Part shown: positions 47,135 to 47,357 of the stretch, in pieces
Position numbering within the stretch: the stretch's first letter is position 1
Layout: every line of letters starts with the position of its first letter
Assembly (NCBI GenBank): GCA_947305865.1
Contig: CAMZEU010000004.1
Location: forward strand, 1 to 47,357
Direction of reading: 5' to 3'
DNA from: an uncultured Clostridia bacterium
Lineage (GTDB): Bacteria; Bacillota; Clostridia; Christensenellales; CAG-917
DNA: 47,357 bases
The notes under the pieces: generated by a model
What the model was told of the DNA's origin: nothing
Databases searched by the model: none
The model's input: the letters and a program-made list of their open reading frames with translations, nothing else
Program-made: the position numbers and the translations under genes

Positions 47135-47357
47135 ATGAATTTACTATTTAAAATCACTTACGGATTATTCTTAGTATGTGCAAAGGATGGAGCAAAAGAC
47201 AATCTTTGTGTTTGTAATACATTAATGCAGCAATCTTCAAATCCAGAAAGATTTAGTATTACTTTAAATAAAGGTAATCTCACAACACAGATGATTTCCA
47301 AGACAAAGAAGTGTTGTGTTGCAATTTTATCTCAAGAAACACCTTTTGACGTCTTTA
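47135..47357 (+). CDS. Partial flavin reductase-like domain protein (3' end outside window)
   Basis: Not in the ORF track because it runs off the right edge. AAAGGAGG precedes an ATG opening 74 codons without a stop. The reading ITYGLFLVCAKDGAKDN, NTLMQQSSNPERFSITLNKGN and SKTKKCCVAILSQETPF resembles the FMN-binding flavin reductase domain found in clostridial high-molecular-weight rubredoxins and related redox proteins. What domain follows, such as rubredoxin, cannot be seen. Its promoter and the terminator before it make it independent of the ribosomal operon. Confidence 0.8.
   Translation, partial: MNLLFKITYGLFLVCAKDGAKDNLCVCNTLMQQSSNPERFSITLNKGNLTTQMISKTKKCCVAILSQETPFDVF

Noticed and set aside
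1-47357. Mobile elements, CRISPR arrays, tRNA genes
   Set aside because: No transposase, integrase, direct-repeat array, or tRNA T-arm with cloverleaf potential was found on reading both strands.
1-47357. Alternative genetic code (UGA as Trp), suspected from low GC
   Set aside because: metK ends at TGA in the expected place, RF2 is present, and Trp residues are encoded by TGG.

Overview
This window comes from a low-G+C Bacillota (Firmicutes) chromosome, most likely an uncultured gut clostridium. That assignment is inference. It rests on AT-rich codon use, strong AGGAGG ribosome binding sites, TTGACA/TATAAT promoters, the secA-prfB-tsaD order, an RqcP-type S4 protein, Firmicutes-style leaders before rplM and rplJ, and stops that are mostly TAA, with TAG and at least one TGA (metK). 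No tRNA, rRNA, CRISPR array, insertion sequence or phage gene was seen.

Layout. (1) 1-2537: the 3' part of a large beta-rich protein of unknown function, cut by the left edge. (2) 2573-8909: membrane and metal-ion genes. These are an MscS channel, a ZIP transporter, and on the minus strand a leader-peptide / mgtE / cation-diffusion-facilitator unit plus a PLP aminotransferase. (3) 9049-17033: an M32 carboxypeptidase, a fused ABC ATPase-permease, a sirtuin, an XRE-cupin regulator and a GH31 glycosidase, each with a recognisable promoter or terminator. (4) 17041-20564: rplM-rpsI, a WYL regulator, and the minus-strand pair rqcP-ispDF. (5) 20565-37191: rpoB-rpoC-metK, then recD2-secA-prfB-tsaD, all tightly spaced. 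(6) 37284-38635: a membrane-embedded M28 peptidase. (7) 38636-47000: rpsL-rpsG-fusA-tuf, then rpmG-secE-nusG-rplK-rplA-rplJ-rplL. A 340-nt structured region precedes rpsL, and further leader structures precede rpmG, rplK and rplJ. (8) The start of a flavin-reductase-like gene runs off the right edge.

How the genes work together. Most of the window is information processing: RNA polymerase core, translation factors, ribosomal proteins, Sec translocation and t6A modification. The usual rplJL-rpoBC-rpsL order is broken and permuted. The 4-9 kb metal section pairs import and efflux genes. Its mgtE has no M-box but is preceded by a strong promoter and a 22-codon ORF with an excellent ribosome binding site and an early EED-V-P stretch. 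This looks like a peptide-based sensor and is one of the two best candidates for something undescribed. The other is the long folded leader in front of rpsL.
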